Origin: Bidens hawaiensis
Lineage: Eukaryota > Streptophyta > Magnoliopsida > Asterales > Asteraceae
Assembly (NCBI GenBank): GCA_021521415.1
Contig: JAIQDT010009004.1
Span: forward strand, 1-64,000
Direction: 5' to 3'
DNA length: 64,000 nt
The translations under genes were made by a program, and so were the position numbers. A model generated the notes under the pieces. That model worked only from the letters and a program-made list of their open reading frames with translations. It ran no database searches and was not told the DNA's origin. Below are positions 1-11,359 of this stretch, in pieces; positions within the stretch are counted from its first letter, which is position 1, and each line of letters begins with the position of its first letter.

Positions 1-379
1 TCCCAGCATGATTATATTGTTAATAAATGATTATTAAAATGATTTGTCAGTGTTTATTTAAATTAGTGAAACTCACCAACTATTCGTAGTTGACCCGTTT
101 TCTTTACATGTTTTCTAGGTATGCCCAAGTTGGAATGATTGATATGTGCTTAACTATCTGTGCTACCTGTTGGAAGCTTGCTGCTCTATGTTTTGTAATG
201 AATTTATTAATGTCTTATTGGTAATATATGTGTGTAACACCTAGACAGTAACGCAACTCGCAACAATGTAATATGTTATAAATTAATGTAGTGGTATTTT
301 CTTTATAAGCAATGCTGTTGATATCAGATGTGTCTGTTGCATCCCGTGTACGTTTCCGCTGCGGTTACGGGGTGTTACA
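1..379 (+). repeat. 3' end of the 5' LTR of the gypsy element
   Basis: This stretch matches 9636-10014 base for base as far as I can read it. It begins at the very end of the LTR's 35-bp tandem array (tcccag) and ends in ggggtgttaca, directly before the primer-binding site. The rest of the 5' LTR, about 3.15 kb if it equals the 3' LTR, is upstream of the window. Confidence 0.93.
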
Positions 380-384
380 GAACT

Positions 385-397
385 TGGTATCAGAGCC
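385..397 (+). promoter_or_regulatory. Primer-binding site, tRNA-Met type
   Basis: TGGTATCAGAGCC lies five bases after the LTR end. This is the classic plant LTR-element PBS, complementary to the 3' end of initiator tRNA-Met, where reverse transcription starts. Confidence 0.9.
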
Positions 398-745
398 ATT
401 GGTTATAAAGAATTAGGATGTCTGAAAAAGATACCTAAAATATAACCAGTAGCTCAAGTATTATAGGATCTGAATATCAACTAATAATATATTGTGACGA
501 GATCGGGATGAACTTGGATGGACAAGTGGGTTATTATGGTCCGGAACATAATAACAGACTTGTCTGCACGAGGGAATTCAGGGGAAGTCACGGGGGACTT
601 AAATAGGTAAAATTGGCAACATATGTGTAAATGTATAATAATATTATTATGTGGCAAAATTGTATAAGTAAGTGCATGATTAATTTAATTATGAATTACA
701 CTATGAAAAGGGACTATATGTTTGTTAACTTGTGTGCTGGTAAAA

Positions 746-1372
746 ATAGCAAGAACACCTAGTGTGTCGACGGAAGAGGACCCGGAAGAGGTCAGTTCCG
801 GGGCCTCTGGAAGCCCAAGTGTAGCACCCAGCTCCGAGCCTTCGGAGGCTAGTCATAGTACTTCTAGACAGACCACCCCAGCTAGGAGTGCTAGTGTACC
901 CTCCCCTGCTAGGGTTACCAGGTCTCCTACCCCGCCCGCACCACAGACCGCCCCGATTCCCCCCAGACACGGTCCCCGCCTCACGGCGCGGATCAGTGCC
1001 CCGTATGTTCCGCCCACTGTTACCCCACCCAGATCCACATACCACCGGGGCGAGTCTTCCCGCCCCCAACCCGAGCCTGCAACCCTACCTGTGTGGGGTC
1101 TTCCAAGGCAGGAGCGGGACTTGGCGGCTTGGCTACGTGTTCTCACCGAGCAGGTGAACGAGCACTCTGCCGCCCTGGTCGTGGGGGTACAGAGGCGGGC
1201 GTACCTCGGGGACAGCATACTGGACCACCAGTATGCTATTAACCAGTTAAAAAGGGAGTGCTCATACTCCCACTGGTTGATCGACCAGATGGAAACCCGA
1301 ATGCGGGTTATGATGGCGGTGTTGGTGGTGCTGGTGGCGGTGTTGGTGGGGTTGGTTTACCACCATGTGTAG
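746..1372 (+). pseudogene. Leader ORF upstream of gag: Ser/Pro-rich protein with a C-terminal membrane segment, start codon lost
   Basis: An open frame runs from 707 to the stop at 1372 but has no ATG until close to its end. Codon 746-748 is ATA in the context AAA-ATA-GCA-AGA, so the ancestral start was probably ATG-GCA (M-A-R-T-P). From there about 208 residues follow. The first half is acidic then Ser/Pro/Thr-rich, followed by a more regular, probably helical part (residues about 120-190). It ends in a strongly hydrophobic run of Val, Leu, Ala and Met (about 1303-1363), predicted to span a membrane, and a short YHHV tail. The local GC content is well above the surrounding LTR. I do not recognise the family. 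It is neither gag nor pol, and it lies in the position where some plant retroelements carry an extra ORF. A chance ORF is possible but unlikely given its length and composition. Confidence 0.55.
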
Positions 1373-1740
1373 ACGTGTTGGATGGTAGAATCTTGAACCG
1401 CTTTTTGATACTCCGTGTAAGTAGTTAGTGGTGATACTAACACGGAGTGAATCTTGTTTAGTTATAGTACAACCACTGGCCCATAGGGGGTCTCTTGTAG
1501 GGCATATCATTATCGATACTTTTGGGTATCATTCAAGCACTGACCCCATTGCGGGTTATGTCGAGGATGATACCAACATAGGCCCTTTGTATTAAAACTT
1601 AGTTATGTAATGATGACTGGGAAGTATGTAAATGGATGTTTGTGTAATATGTACTAATGTTTATTAATGTATGGAATGTGTTTTGTGTTTCATAATTTGG
1701 AATGGTATTAATTATATGTGTTTCCTTGATGTTGTGTAGA

Positions 1741-3132
1741 ATGGCACCGAAACGATCAACGAAAATATCGGAAGTAGATGTGAGCCGTTTGATTGCTCAA
1801 CAGTTGGAGGCGGCGATACCGGATATAGTATCGCGCATCGCCGCCAGTATTAATAACTCGACCAATCCAACCCCTCCGAGCAATCAAACGCCCATAAATA
1901 ATGACGGGGAACAAAACGCTAATCCTCCAAGGAATGACAACACTATGCCGAGTACTGACGCACCGCCTACGGTGGTCGCTACCGACAGTAATGGCCCTAT
2001 CCCTACTGTAGAGACCAACCGCACTGGATCATCCAGGGGTTGTTCAATCAAGGACTTTATGTTATGCAAGCCTTTAGAATTTAACGGGTCGGAAGGACCG
2101 AATGGGTTAGTGAAATGGTTAGAGAAAATAGAATCAGTGGTAAATATCAGCAACTGTCCCGAGGATTGTGTCGTTAAGTACGCCACCTGTACGTTCACAG
2201 ACCATGCCTTGACATGGTGGAACACCATAGTACAGACTCGAGGTCAGGCGGCGACAAACCGCATGACCTGGACAGAGCTTAAGGATCTTGTTTTGAAACA
2301 TTTCTGCCCAAAGAATGAATTGCAGAAACTGGAACATGAGTTGTGGAACCTAGAGATGCATGGGGCGGACCACTTGGGATATACCAACCGGTTTAATGAA
2401 CTGTCACGATTAGTGCCGTGGTTGGTTACCCCAGAGTCAAAGAGGGTGGAACGTTATATTTGGGGACTTACTCCAGTAGTGAGGAGTATAGTTAACGCGG
2501 GAGGGCACCAGACGTATGAGGGTGCAGTGACACAGGCTGGTATTGTCACGTATGATTTCTTAAGGAGCGGATCGATAAAGGCGACGGGAGAGTCGGCCGG
2601 GGGAAAGCGAGGTACGTATGACAATAGGATCCGAGAGAAACAGCAAGGTAAACGAGCTAGGCCCGCTGCCCAGAGCTATGCCATGACTAGTTCGGGCGGA
2701 AGGCAAGAACCGCAGAGGGGAACGTTTCCTAAATGTGGGAAATGTGGTTACCACCATAGTGGTGTGTGCAAGGAGGTGGTGTGCCACCGGTGTGGCAGGG
2801 TTGGACACTACGCACCAAATTGTAAGACAAATCTGAACAACCTGAACCGTCAACCGCAACCGATTCGTGCGCAACCATTTAGAACTCAACCAGCCCGACA
2901 GCAGAACCCGCAAGGAAACCAGATGGTGACCACTAGCCGTGCTTGCTACGAATGCGGCAGCACGGATCACTTCAAAAGGAACTGCCCGAAACTGAATCAG
3001 GGAGGAAACGGGAGACAACTCGCGGGGTCAGCCATCGGCGTCCAATCCGGCGCGAGGCCGGGCATTTGTGATGGGAGCGAACGAGGCGCGCCAGGACCCC
3101 AGCGTAGTGACAGGTACCTTCCTCGTCTCTGA
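1741..3132 (+). pseudogene. gag: gag (capsid-nucleocapsid) of the gypsy element, frameshifted at its 3' end
   Basis: The frame is open from 1702, but ATG 1741 (MAPKRST) is the likely start, after a non-conserved hydrophobic stretch. A retrotransposon gag domain occupies about residues 100-235 (TWWNT, LKHFCP and RYIWGL-type motifs). Zinc knuckles follow at about residues 329-361 (CGKCGYHHSGVC, then CHRCGRVGHYAPNC) and 401-414 (CYECGSTDHFKRNC). The normal gag-to-protease junction (RAFVMGANEARQDP) is in another frame from about 3050, so translation in the gag frame ends with unrelated residues. Gag forms the cytoplasmic particle in which the RNA is copied. Whether the frame change is a mutation or a programmed shift cannot be decided here; Tekay elements normally have gag-pol in one frame, so mutation is more likely. 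Confidence 0.88.
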
Positions 3133-3640
3133 TCATTACGCTTCTGTATTATTTGATACAGGCGCCGATAGAAGTTTTGTCTCCGTTAGTTTCCTTTCGA
3201 TAGCAAACCTTCCTATTGGTGAAACCATAGAACCCTTCACCGTAGAGGTCGCTAACGGTAAAACCATGATAGTTAATCGGATTGTTCGGAATTGCCCTTT
3301 TATTCTAAGCGAACAGTCCTTCCTGATTGACTTGTTACCGGTAGAATTGGGTAGTTTTGACGTGATAGTGGGAATGGATTGGTTGGCACGTAATAGGGTA
3401 GAAATAAACTGTGAAAAGAAAACCGTCAAGATCCGGGTGTCGGATGACGAGGAGGTATTAGTGCAGGGAGAAAAATCCTGGCACCATGATACCATTTATA
3501 TCCCACCTCAAGGTGTTGAAATATATACGTCAGGGATGTGTGGCGTATCTAGCGAGCCTGACGGCCGCTGATTCTGAGGAAAAACGGGTGGACGATATTC
3601 CCGTGGTACGCGAATTTCCACAAGTTTTTCCATAGGAACT
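3050..3640 (+). pseudogene. Retropepsin-like aspartic protease of the gypsy element, with frameshift and stop downstream
   Basis: The frame from about 3050 to 3571 encodes the conserved entry QDPSVVTGTF, the active-site motif LFDTGADRSF and the downstream DVIVGMDWL. Together these are the retropepsin signature of Ty3-gypsy elements. The linker to reverse transcriptase (ASLT, then REFPQVFP) continues in a different frame from about 3540. A TAG at about 3632-3634 replaces the Glu codon normally found before LPGLPP. Protease maturation of gag-pol is therefore impossible from this copy without frameshifting and readthrough. Confidence 0.85.
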
Positions 3641-6450
3641 TCCTGGATTACCGCCAACCCGACAAGTCGAATTCAGAATCGACTTATTACCTCAAGCCGG
3701 CCCTTTTGCTAAGGCCCCCTACAGACTTGCACCGTCCGAGATGCAAGAACTATCCAACCAGTTGCAGGAATTGTTGGATAAGGGGTTTATACGTCCCAGT
3801 TATTCCCCGTGGGGGGGGTGGGGGTGCACCTGTACTATTTGTGAAAAAGAAGGACGGAAGCCTTCGAATGTGCATTGACTACAGGGAATTGAACAAATTA
3901 ACCATCAAAAATAGATATCATCTTCCCCGAATCGATGATTTGTTCGACCAACTACAAGGTGCGAGCTATTTCTCAAAAATTGATCTTAGATCGGGATACC
4001 ACCAAGTTAGAATTCAAGAGGAGGATATTCCGAAAACCGCGTTTCGGACTCGCTACGGCCACTACGAATTTTTAGTTATGCCTTTTGGGCTAACAAATGC
4101 GCCAGCGGTGTTCATGGATCTCATGAACCGAGTCTGTAAACCCTATCTCGACAAGTTCGTCATTGTATTTATTGACGATATTTTGATATACTCGAAGAGT
4201 AAAGAGGAGCACGAGCAACACTTAAAGTTAGTTTTAGAGCTCCTGGATCAGGAGAAGTTATATGCAAAATTCTCCAAGTGTAACTTCTGGTTACAAGAGG
4301 TGCAATTTCTCGGTCATGTTATAAACCACCAAGGAATACACGTTGATCCGAGTAAGGTTGAAGCTATTAAGAATTGGCAAGCGCCTAAATCTCCGAAAGA
4401 AATCCGCCAATTCTTAGGCTTAGCTGGATACTATCGTCGATTTATAGAGAACTTTTCCAGCATCGCCCAACCTTTAACCCTCCTGACTCAAAAGGATCGG
4501 AAATATGAATGGGGTGAAGAGCAGGAAACGGCGTTTCAAACGCTAAAACAAAGATTGTGCCAAGCGCCAATCTTAAGTCTCCCCGACGGAGACGATGGAT
4601 TTGTTGTATATTGTGACGCATCCCGTAAAGGGTTAGGATGCGTGTTAATGCAAAATAAAAAGGTCATAGCCTATGCGTCTCGACAGTTAAAAGTTCATGA
4701 GAAAAACTACACTACTCATGACTTGGAACTGGGAGCAGTCATCTTTGCACTTAAAATCTGGAGACACTATCTCTACGGTACAAAGTGCACCATATTCACT
4801 GATCATAAAAGTTTGCAACACATATTCGATCAGAAAGAACTGAATATGAGGCAACGAAGATGGGTCGAGTTGCTGAGTGACTATGACTGTGACATACGAT
4901 ATCACCCCGGCAAGGCTAACGTTGTAGCCGATGCCTTGAGTAGAAAGGATCGAGTCAAGCCACTACGTGTGCGAGCGTTGGGGATGATAGTCCAGTCGAA
5001 CCTTTCAGATTTGATTCGAGTCGCTCAACGCGAGGCGTTGAAAGAGGGCCAATTGGTTAAAGAAGGACTTTACGGGAATGAGAAGAATTTCGAACAGCGT
5101 GTGGACGAAATTCTTTATTTCAAAAATCGGATGTGGATCCCGACCCTCCATGACCTTCGTGATTTGATCATGGATGAAGCACATAAATCGAAATATTCCA
5201 TACATCCGGGATCAGATAAAATGTACAAGGATGTGAAAGAATTTTACTGGTGGCCAGGAATGAAAAAGGATATAGCCACATACGTCGGCAAGTGTACGAC
5301 GTGTGCGAGGGTTAAGGCGGAGCACCAGAAACCTTCGGGAATGTTGCAACAACCGGAAATTCCGGAATGGAAGTGGGAGCAGATCACAATGGATTTTGTG
5401 ACACACCTCCCCAAGACACCCCGAGGTCATGATGCGATTTGGGTAATCGTGGATCGATTAACCAAATCGGCACATTTTATTCCAATTAAGAATACTTTTA
5501 ACACTGAGAGACTTGCGCAAATTTATATAAATGAAATAGTGTCTCGTCATGGCATCCCCATCTCGATCATCTCCGATAGAGATAGCCATTTCACCTCCAA
5601 ACTTTGGCAAGCTGTCCAAGAAGCATTGGGAACACGTATTGACCTAAGCACAGCTTACCACCCTCAGACCGATGGTCAGTCTGAGAGGACCATTCAAACT
5701 TTGGAGGATTTGCTTCGTGCTTGCGTACTGGACTTTAAGGGAAATTGGGATCAACATCTCCCACTCGTTGAATTTTCCTATAATAACAGTTATCACAGCA
5801 GTATAAAGGCAGCACCTTATGAAGCATTGTATGGGCGGAAGTGCCGATCACCACTTTGCTGGTCTGAAGTGGGTGACCCGCAGATCATTAGATCGGATCT
5901 GGTCCAGGTGACGACCAGCAAGATTCTTGAAATTAAGAACAACCTAAAAACCGCGCGGGACCGGCAGAAGAGTTATGCCGATACCCGTCGAAAACCGTTG
6001 TCATTTGAGAAGGGTGAAAAAGTATATTTGAAAGTATCACCCTGGAAAGGAGTGGTCAGGTTTGGAAAGACGGGGAAGTTGGCCCCTAGATATATTGGAC
6101 CATTCATTATTACTGCAAAGATCGGTCCGGTAGCTTACCGACTAGAACTGCCTGAGGAACTAAGTGCAGTTCATAACGTGTTTCATGTGTCGAATTTGAA
6201 AAGATGTCTAGCGGATGAGACATCGGTGTTACCCTTAGAGGGTGTGCAAATAAGTGATAGGCTCAACTTCGTAGAGAAGCCCATCGAAATAGTGGACGGT
6301 AAGATCAAGCAACTTAGACACAATAAGATCTCGTTGGTCAAAGTTAGATGGAATTCGCAACGAGACCCAGAATTTACTTGGGAACGAAAGGATGAATTTC
6401 GGAAGAAATACCCCCACCTATTTCCTCAAAAGGAAGTAGTGGACGCGTAA
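3641..6450 (+). pseudogene. pol: pol of the gypsy element: reverse transcriptase, RNase H, integrase, chromodomain
   Basis: The N-terminal linker ([21 protein letters not shown]) is in frame up to a G-rich tract at 3808-3828. There the consensus PWGAPVLF is expanded by extra G/T bases and the frame changes. From 3829 to 6450 the frame is uninterrupted. RT covers about 3830-4420 with FIDDILIYS near 4168. RNase H covers about 4590-4950 with YCDAS. The integrase zinc finger lies at about 5200-5310 and the core at about 5340-5850, with the D (MDF), D (SDRDSHF) and E (SERTIQ) catalytic residues. A chromodomain-like tail occupies about 6270-6440 ([23 protein letters not shown]). The chromodomain places it in the Tekay/Del branch. 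The domains are otherwise well kept, as expected for a young copy. Confidence 0.92.
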
Positions 6451-6472
6451 AATTTCGAGGACGAAATTTTTA

Positions 6473-6485
6473 TAACGGGGGGAGA
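6473..6485 (+). promoter_or_regulatory. Polypurine tract of the gypsy element
   Basis: AACGGGGGGAGAA lies immediately before the LTR start TGTAACG at 6487. It is the RNase H-resistant primer for plus-strand synthesis. Confidence 0.88.
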
Positions 6486-7298
6486 ATGTAACGATTCCGG
6501 CAAATCCAGGTATACCCTAGCCGAAATATACTATTTACGTGTCATTTAAATATTGATTATATGTGTTATAGTACATATATACGAGTATATATGATTCATA
6601 GTACGAATCATACTCGATTATATAGTGAATCGTATTGGAATTACAATTAACCAATGAACGATTATTGAAACCCAAATGAATCGGGAATTACATTATAGAC
6701 GAAGTATATAATGTTTAGTGATGTTTACGAGGTATGAATGCTTCGGGATAGGTGAATTATAGCACAGAAAAAGGATTTCGATTTAATGGTACGTCGGTAC
6801 GCTAAACGAAACCTTTAACACCAAATCAAGCAAGAGACGATCAATCAAGCCGAAAAAGATGCGTGATTATTAATAATATGATGTTTTAATGTCATGATTT
6901 AAGTTTTTAAAGTTTTTTAGGTCGGTTTTATGTAAATTTTATTTTGACCCGAAAAACGACCATTCTATGCTCGTTTTAAGCCGAATTACGAGTTTAAACG
7001 AGAAACGAACCGAGCCAGATTATCCACAACATTATCCGGATTGCGTAATCCGAATATGTGGCTTAGAATGAATGTGTGGGACCCACCCCACCCATTACTT
7101 TGGACCGATCGGCCCTAGGGGGTATTATTTACCTCACTTTTTCTTTTTTATCCATCAAACAAACAAGAATTCTCTCAAATCCTTCAAGTGTTCATCCAAA
7201 TTCTTGAGTTTTTAACCAAGATCTTCAAGGTATATACATAATTTGAGGCTTAAATCTTGTTTTTAATTTCATAATTCTTGAGAAAAGGAAGTTTTATA

Positions 7299-7590
7299 TG
7301 AAAAATGGGTGAAAACCCGAGATGAAACCGATTCTCGTGTGATCAAAGGATGTATACAAGTTATACAAAGGATTTTGATCCAAGTAATTAGTTAAAAGAG
7401 TTTAGAATGAAATTTTACGGTTAAAATCTTGTGAAAATGAGTTTTCATGTGAAAGATGGGTGAAAACCCGAGATGGAACCGACTCTTGCATGATCAAGAG
7501 ATGTATACATGTTATACAAGGGATCTTGGTCCAAGAAAGGAGTAAAAAGAGTCGAGAACGGATTTTTACGGTCAAAATCGTTGTTTTGAT
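7299..7590 (+). repeat. Two diverged tandem copies of about 150 bp inside the LTR
   Basis: The block from gggtgaaaacccgagat through gtatacaagttatacaa to ttttacggt occurs at about 7303-7435 and again, diverged, at about 7456-7585. This is an old tandem duplication within the LTR. Confidence 0.8.
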
Positions 7591-8100
7591 GTTTTAACCG
7601 ACACTAGGAAAGTAATGGCTTGATTGTGGGTATAACTTGCTTGGTGTGGTGTTGATGTGCTTGTAAGTGTTGTATCTAGCGGCTAGCAAAGGCTAGAAAC
7701 CGAGATCCTTGCGATCTAAAGCTAGAAAACACAAAATAGTTCGGTTTTCGTGTGTTTATGAAAAATGGACAGATTTACGTGTGCTTAGATTCGGGTCACG
7801 AAATTTCACAGAGATGATCTACACATGAAAATATGAGATCTGTGAATTTTTGGTAATTTTTGGATAAAAGATGAATATTTGGTGAATTTAATGCTCGGTT
7901 TTGGCCAAAAATAGTGAAAAATAGCAAAACATGATGAAAAATTCCGGAAAATTTAAGATAAGCTTTTTATAACATATAAAAGTCACCCACAAAATTTGAG
8001 CTCAGTTGGAAAAGTCTAAGTAGGCTTTTCGGTGAAACGAGTTCTAGGGCTTTCTAGCTCGGTTTTGGGTGAAAATGGCTTGAAAAATAAGTTTTAAATT

Positions 8101-8547
8101 CTGGAAAAATTCCAGAAAGTTATGAGGATGATAAAGATCATCCCAGAAAAATTTGGGAATTTTCTAAAGTGTTTTGGTATTTTTGATATATTTAGTATTT
8201 TAATAAGATTTAAAAATAGATAAATAAATGTAAATATAGGAAAATAAATCTGGGAAAATTCCAGAAAGTTATGAGGATGATAAAGATAATCCCAGAAAAA
8301 TTTGGGAATTTTCTAAAGTGTTTTGGTATTTTTGATATATTTAGTATTTTAATAAGATTTAAAAGTCGATAAATAAATGTAAATATAGGAAAATAAATCT
8401 GGGAAAATTCCAGAAAGTTATGAGGATGATAAAGATCATCCCAGAAAAATTTGGGAATTTTCTAAAGTGTTTTGGTATTTTTGATATATTTAGTATTTTA
8501 ATAAGATTTAAAAATAGATAAATAAATGTAAATATAAGAAAATAAAT
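8101..8547 (+). repeat. Three tandem copies of a 149-bp unit inside the LTR
   Basis: Units starting ctgg(g)aaaattccagaaag begin at 8101, 8250 and 8399 and end near 8547, where a partial fourth start (ctggaaaattt) decays. The copies differ at only a few positions, so this is a recent expansion. Confidence 0.9.
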
Positions 8548-9297
8548 CTGGAAAATTTTTACAAAATTCCTTACTGTCAAATTAAGTTTTGTGCAAAATT
8601 TCAAGACCCGAGACTAATCGGGTAATTATTTGTGCTAAAAAGAACATAAAAACAAGTTTTTAAAGCTTAAAACGTGTAAACCGGCAAAGTTCGCATAAGC
8701 GAGCTGACTGGTACATGAAAACTCTAAAAATGGACTATTTCATAAATCTAAGTAAATTAAGTAAAAATAAATCATCCGAAAATAATTCGGATGATTTGGG
8801 TAATTTTACCCGATTTTACCGTTTCCGGCACCGAAATGACGGAAACGGGCCCCACGGCCAAACGGGGTGTCAAACCGAGCTATAATTTCATCACCTTAAC
8901 TAAATTGACTGTCAAACTCTAAGCAATGTCACAATCTTAGTCCTTAGAAGTGTCACGGGGTTAACATAGTCCCCGAATCGAGTACAGTACTGGGTTAACA
9001 ATGTTCCCAGATGTACCGATTGATACGTATTTAAGTTATGGGAATTATATAGTAACGACTAGATATTATATTACAGATCCAGGCACGTAGCTGTTCCTTA
9101 TATTACTCACCGACTCACAGAAAGGTGAGTTTTCACGAGCCCCTTTTAATGTATTGTTTTAATTATATTTTCCCGGGGCGGAAAACATGTCTTATTTAAA
9201 GGATTTAAGTACATACCGATCGTATGGAAATACTTGTACATTTATATATATATATGATCTGATGCACAGAATATATAAAATGTTTATCATGTGTTAT

Positions 9298-9640
9298 TGT
9301 TCTGGGGTAACATAGTTCCCAGGGGTTATTATTGTTCTGGGGTAACATAGTTCCCAGGGGTTATTAGTGTTCTGGGGTAACATAGTTCCCAGGGGTTATT
9401 ATTGTTCTGGGGTAACATAGTTCCCAGGGGTTATTATTGTTCTGGGGTAACATAGTTCCCAGGGGTTATTATTGTTCTGGGGTAACATAGTTCCCAGGGG
9501 TTATTATTGTTCTGGGGTAACATAGTTCCCAGGGGTATTTATTGTTCTGGGGTAACATAGTTCCCAGGGGTTAGTATTGTTCTGGGGTAACATAGTTCCC
9601 AGAAAGTTAATGGAAATGTTCTGGGGTAACATAGTTCCCA
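9298..9640 (+). repeat. Minisatellite: about ten copies of a 35-bp unit inside the LTR
   Basis: The core ctggggtaacatagttccca starts at 9302, 9337, 9372, 9407, 9442, 9477, 9512, 9547, 9582 and 9620. The spacing is exactly 35 bp except for the last step, and the copies are nearly identical. Each unit contains an imperfect inverted repeat (ctgggg…cccagg). The 5' LTR in this window begins at the end of the same array. Confidence 0.95.
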
Positions 9641-10180
9641 GCATGATTATATTGTTAATAAATGATTATTAAAATGATTTGTCAGTGTTTATTTAAATTA
9701 GTGAAACTCACCAACTATTCGTAGTTGACCCGTTTTCTTTACATGTTTTCTAGGTATGCCCAAGTTGGAATGATTGATATGTGCTTAACTATCTGTGCTA
9801 CCTGTTGGAAGCTTGCTGCTCTATGTTTTGTAATGAATTTATTAATGTCTTATTGGTAATATATGTGTGTAACACCTAGACAGTAACGCAACTCGCAACA
9901 ATGTAATATGTTATAAATTAATGTAGTGGTATTTTCTTTATAAGCAATGCTGTTGATATCAGATGTGTCTGTTGCATCCCGTGTACGTTTCCGCTGCGGT
10001 TACGGGGTGTTACAATCGTGGTTATAGAGTTTCTCGAATCAACGACGTCAAATCCGGGTCATCAAAGTGGTTAAACGGCAAACCTCGTTGAATAACGAAC
10101 TTTACCATTCTATCTTTAACTTGAGTCGTGTTGTAACGAAATAGTGTACCATCTTTACCCAAGTCAACTTGATCGGTTGC

Positions 10181-11304
10181 TGTCACACCCCAACCTACGG
10201 CGGAAATGTCGGGGCGCGATCTGATTGTCACAGCTCTCAAGATTATTATCATGCACAATAAAAGTTTCAATATCTTTTTAATAATTTCAAATAATTCAAG
10301 TACAAAATACAACTTATTAAACAAACAATAATTACAAATTAAATTCTTGATCGTGTCATTTCTAACTTAAATTCTTCACTAACTCTTCACCAACCTGCAT
10401 TAAATTTCTACAATAACCTGCATATACGTTTAAAGTAGAATTTTGTCAACAACACATGTTGAGTGAGCAACACACCAGTTTAGTTGTACATATAGTATAT
10501 ATAACAAAATACATAGCCGCAACAAGTCATATGAGAATAACAAATTAACCAAATGAGCAAGTATAACTGAGATGTTGAGAAGCACAAAGGCTATAACGAC
10601 TGGCGTATGATCATACTATTATGAGATTATGTTGGACCTCTTCGAATGCGGTTCACGTAAAGCATGTAAGCACATAAACAAGTAAGGTATAAGTTGTTAA
10701 CACATAAGACAATAGTTGCAGTTTTGTGTATAAGTATATATGAGAAATATAATTTACGCATATGTCCCCAAAATGTGAGAAAACAAGTAAAAAAAGGGGA
10801 ATGTGGTACTCACCTCGATAGACGAACAATGGAAATAGATAACAATAAGAATGACGATTCTCGGAAATCACATGTTGACGATGAGGCCTAATAAGGAAAA
10901 TAAAATATGGATACGCTAAGTTAATGAACTAGATCGATTAAGACAACTCGACAAATATAATTATTATTAAGTCATATTATAATTAATCTAATATTTTATA
11001 AAGATATATAACTATAAACATAATTCCCTTTTAACTAAGAATATTATGTTGAGATCAACCAGTATAGAGAGTTTAAAATAATTTATTAAAGTTTATTTTA
11101 TAAATAAGTTTTTTCACTTAAAGTCGTAGCAATACATATAAATATTTATAAAAATAAAATTGGTTTATAAAATACTTGGCCAAATAATTATGTATAATAA
11201 TAAGATATATTTTATGTATTAATAATGTATTTTTAAATTAAACAAAACCTTTTTAAATAATTAATATAAAGAAAAACCTTTATCAAGTTAATACTCATTA
11301 TATA

Positions 11305-11359
<55 letters not shown>

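Larger units (their letters stand above)
1..10014 (+). mobile_element. Ty3-gypsy LTR retrotransposon, chromovirus (Tekay/Del-like), 5' LTR cut by the window edge
   Basis: The order is LTR end, tRNA-Met-type PBS, leader ORF, gag, protease, RT, RNase H, integrase, chromodomain, PPT and LTR, which is the Ty3-gypsy order with a chromovirus C-terminus. The last 379 bases of the two LTRs look identical by eye. The element ends at 10014 and is followed by ATCGT. Copy B of the flanking duplication has the uninterrupted sequence (…tgtgtATCGTggtt, 27831-27844), so ATCGT is the predicted 5-bp target duplication; its left partner is outside the window. The coding region has at least three frame changes and one stop, so the element as read is not autonomous. 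Confidence 0.93.
6487..10014 (+). repeat. 3' LTR of the gypsy element (3528 bp)
   Basis: It starts TGTAACG and ends GTGTTACA, a short inverted terminus, and follows the PPT. It is long for a plant gypsy LTR and has grown by at least three internal tandem repeats, listed separately. Its final 379 bases duplicate 1-379. I see no coding capacity in it. Confidence 0.93.

Noticed and set aside
9298..9640. Regular 35-bp repeats resembling a CRISPR array
   Set aside because: Units are head-to-tail with no unique spacers, sit inside a plant LTR and have no cas genes. It is a minisatellite.
10694..10891. Small ORFs such as 10694-10891, 11926-12126 and their copy-B twins
   Set aside because: They lie inside the solo LTR, have no recognisable motif, and are conserved only because the segment is duplicated.
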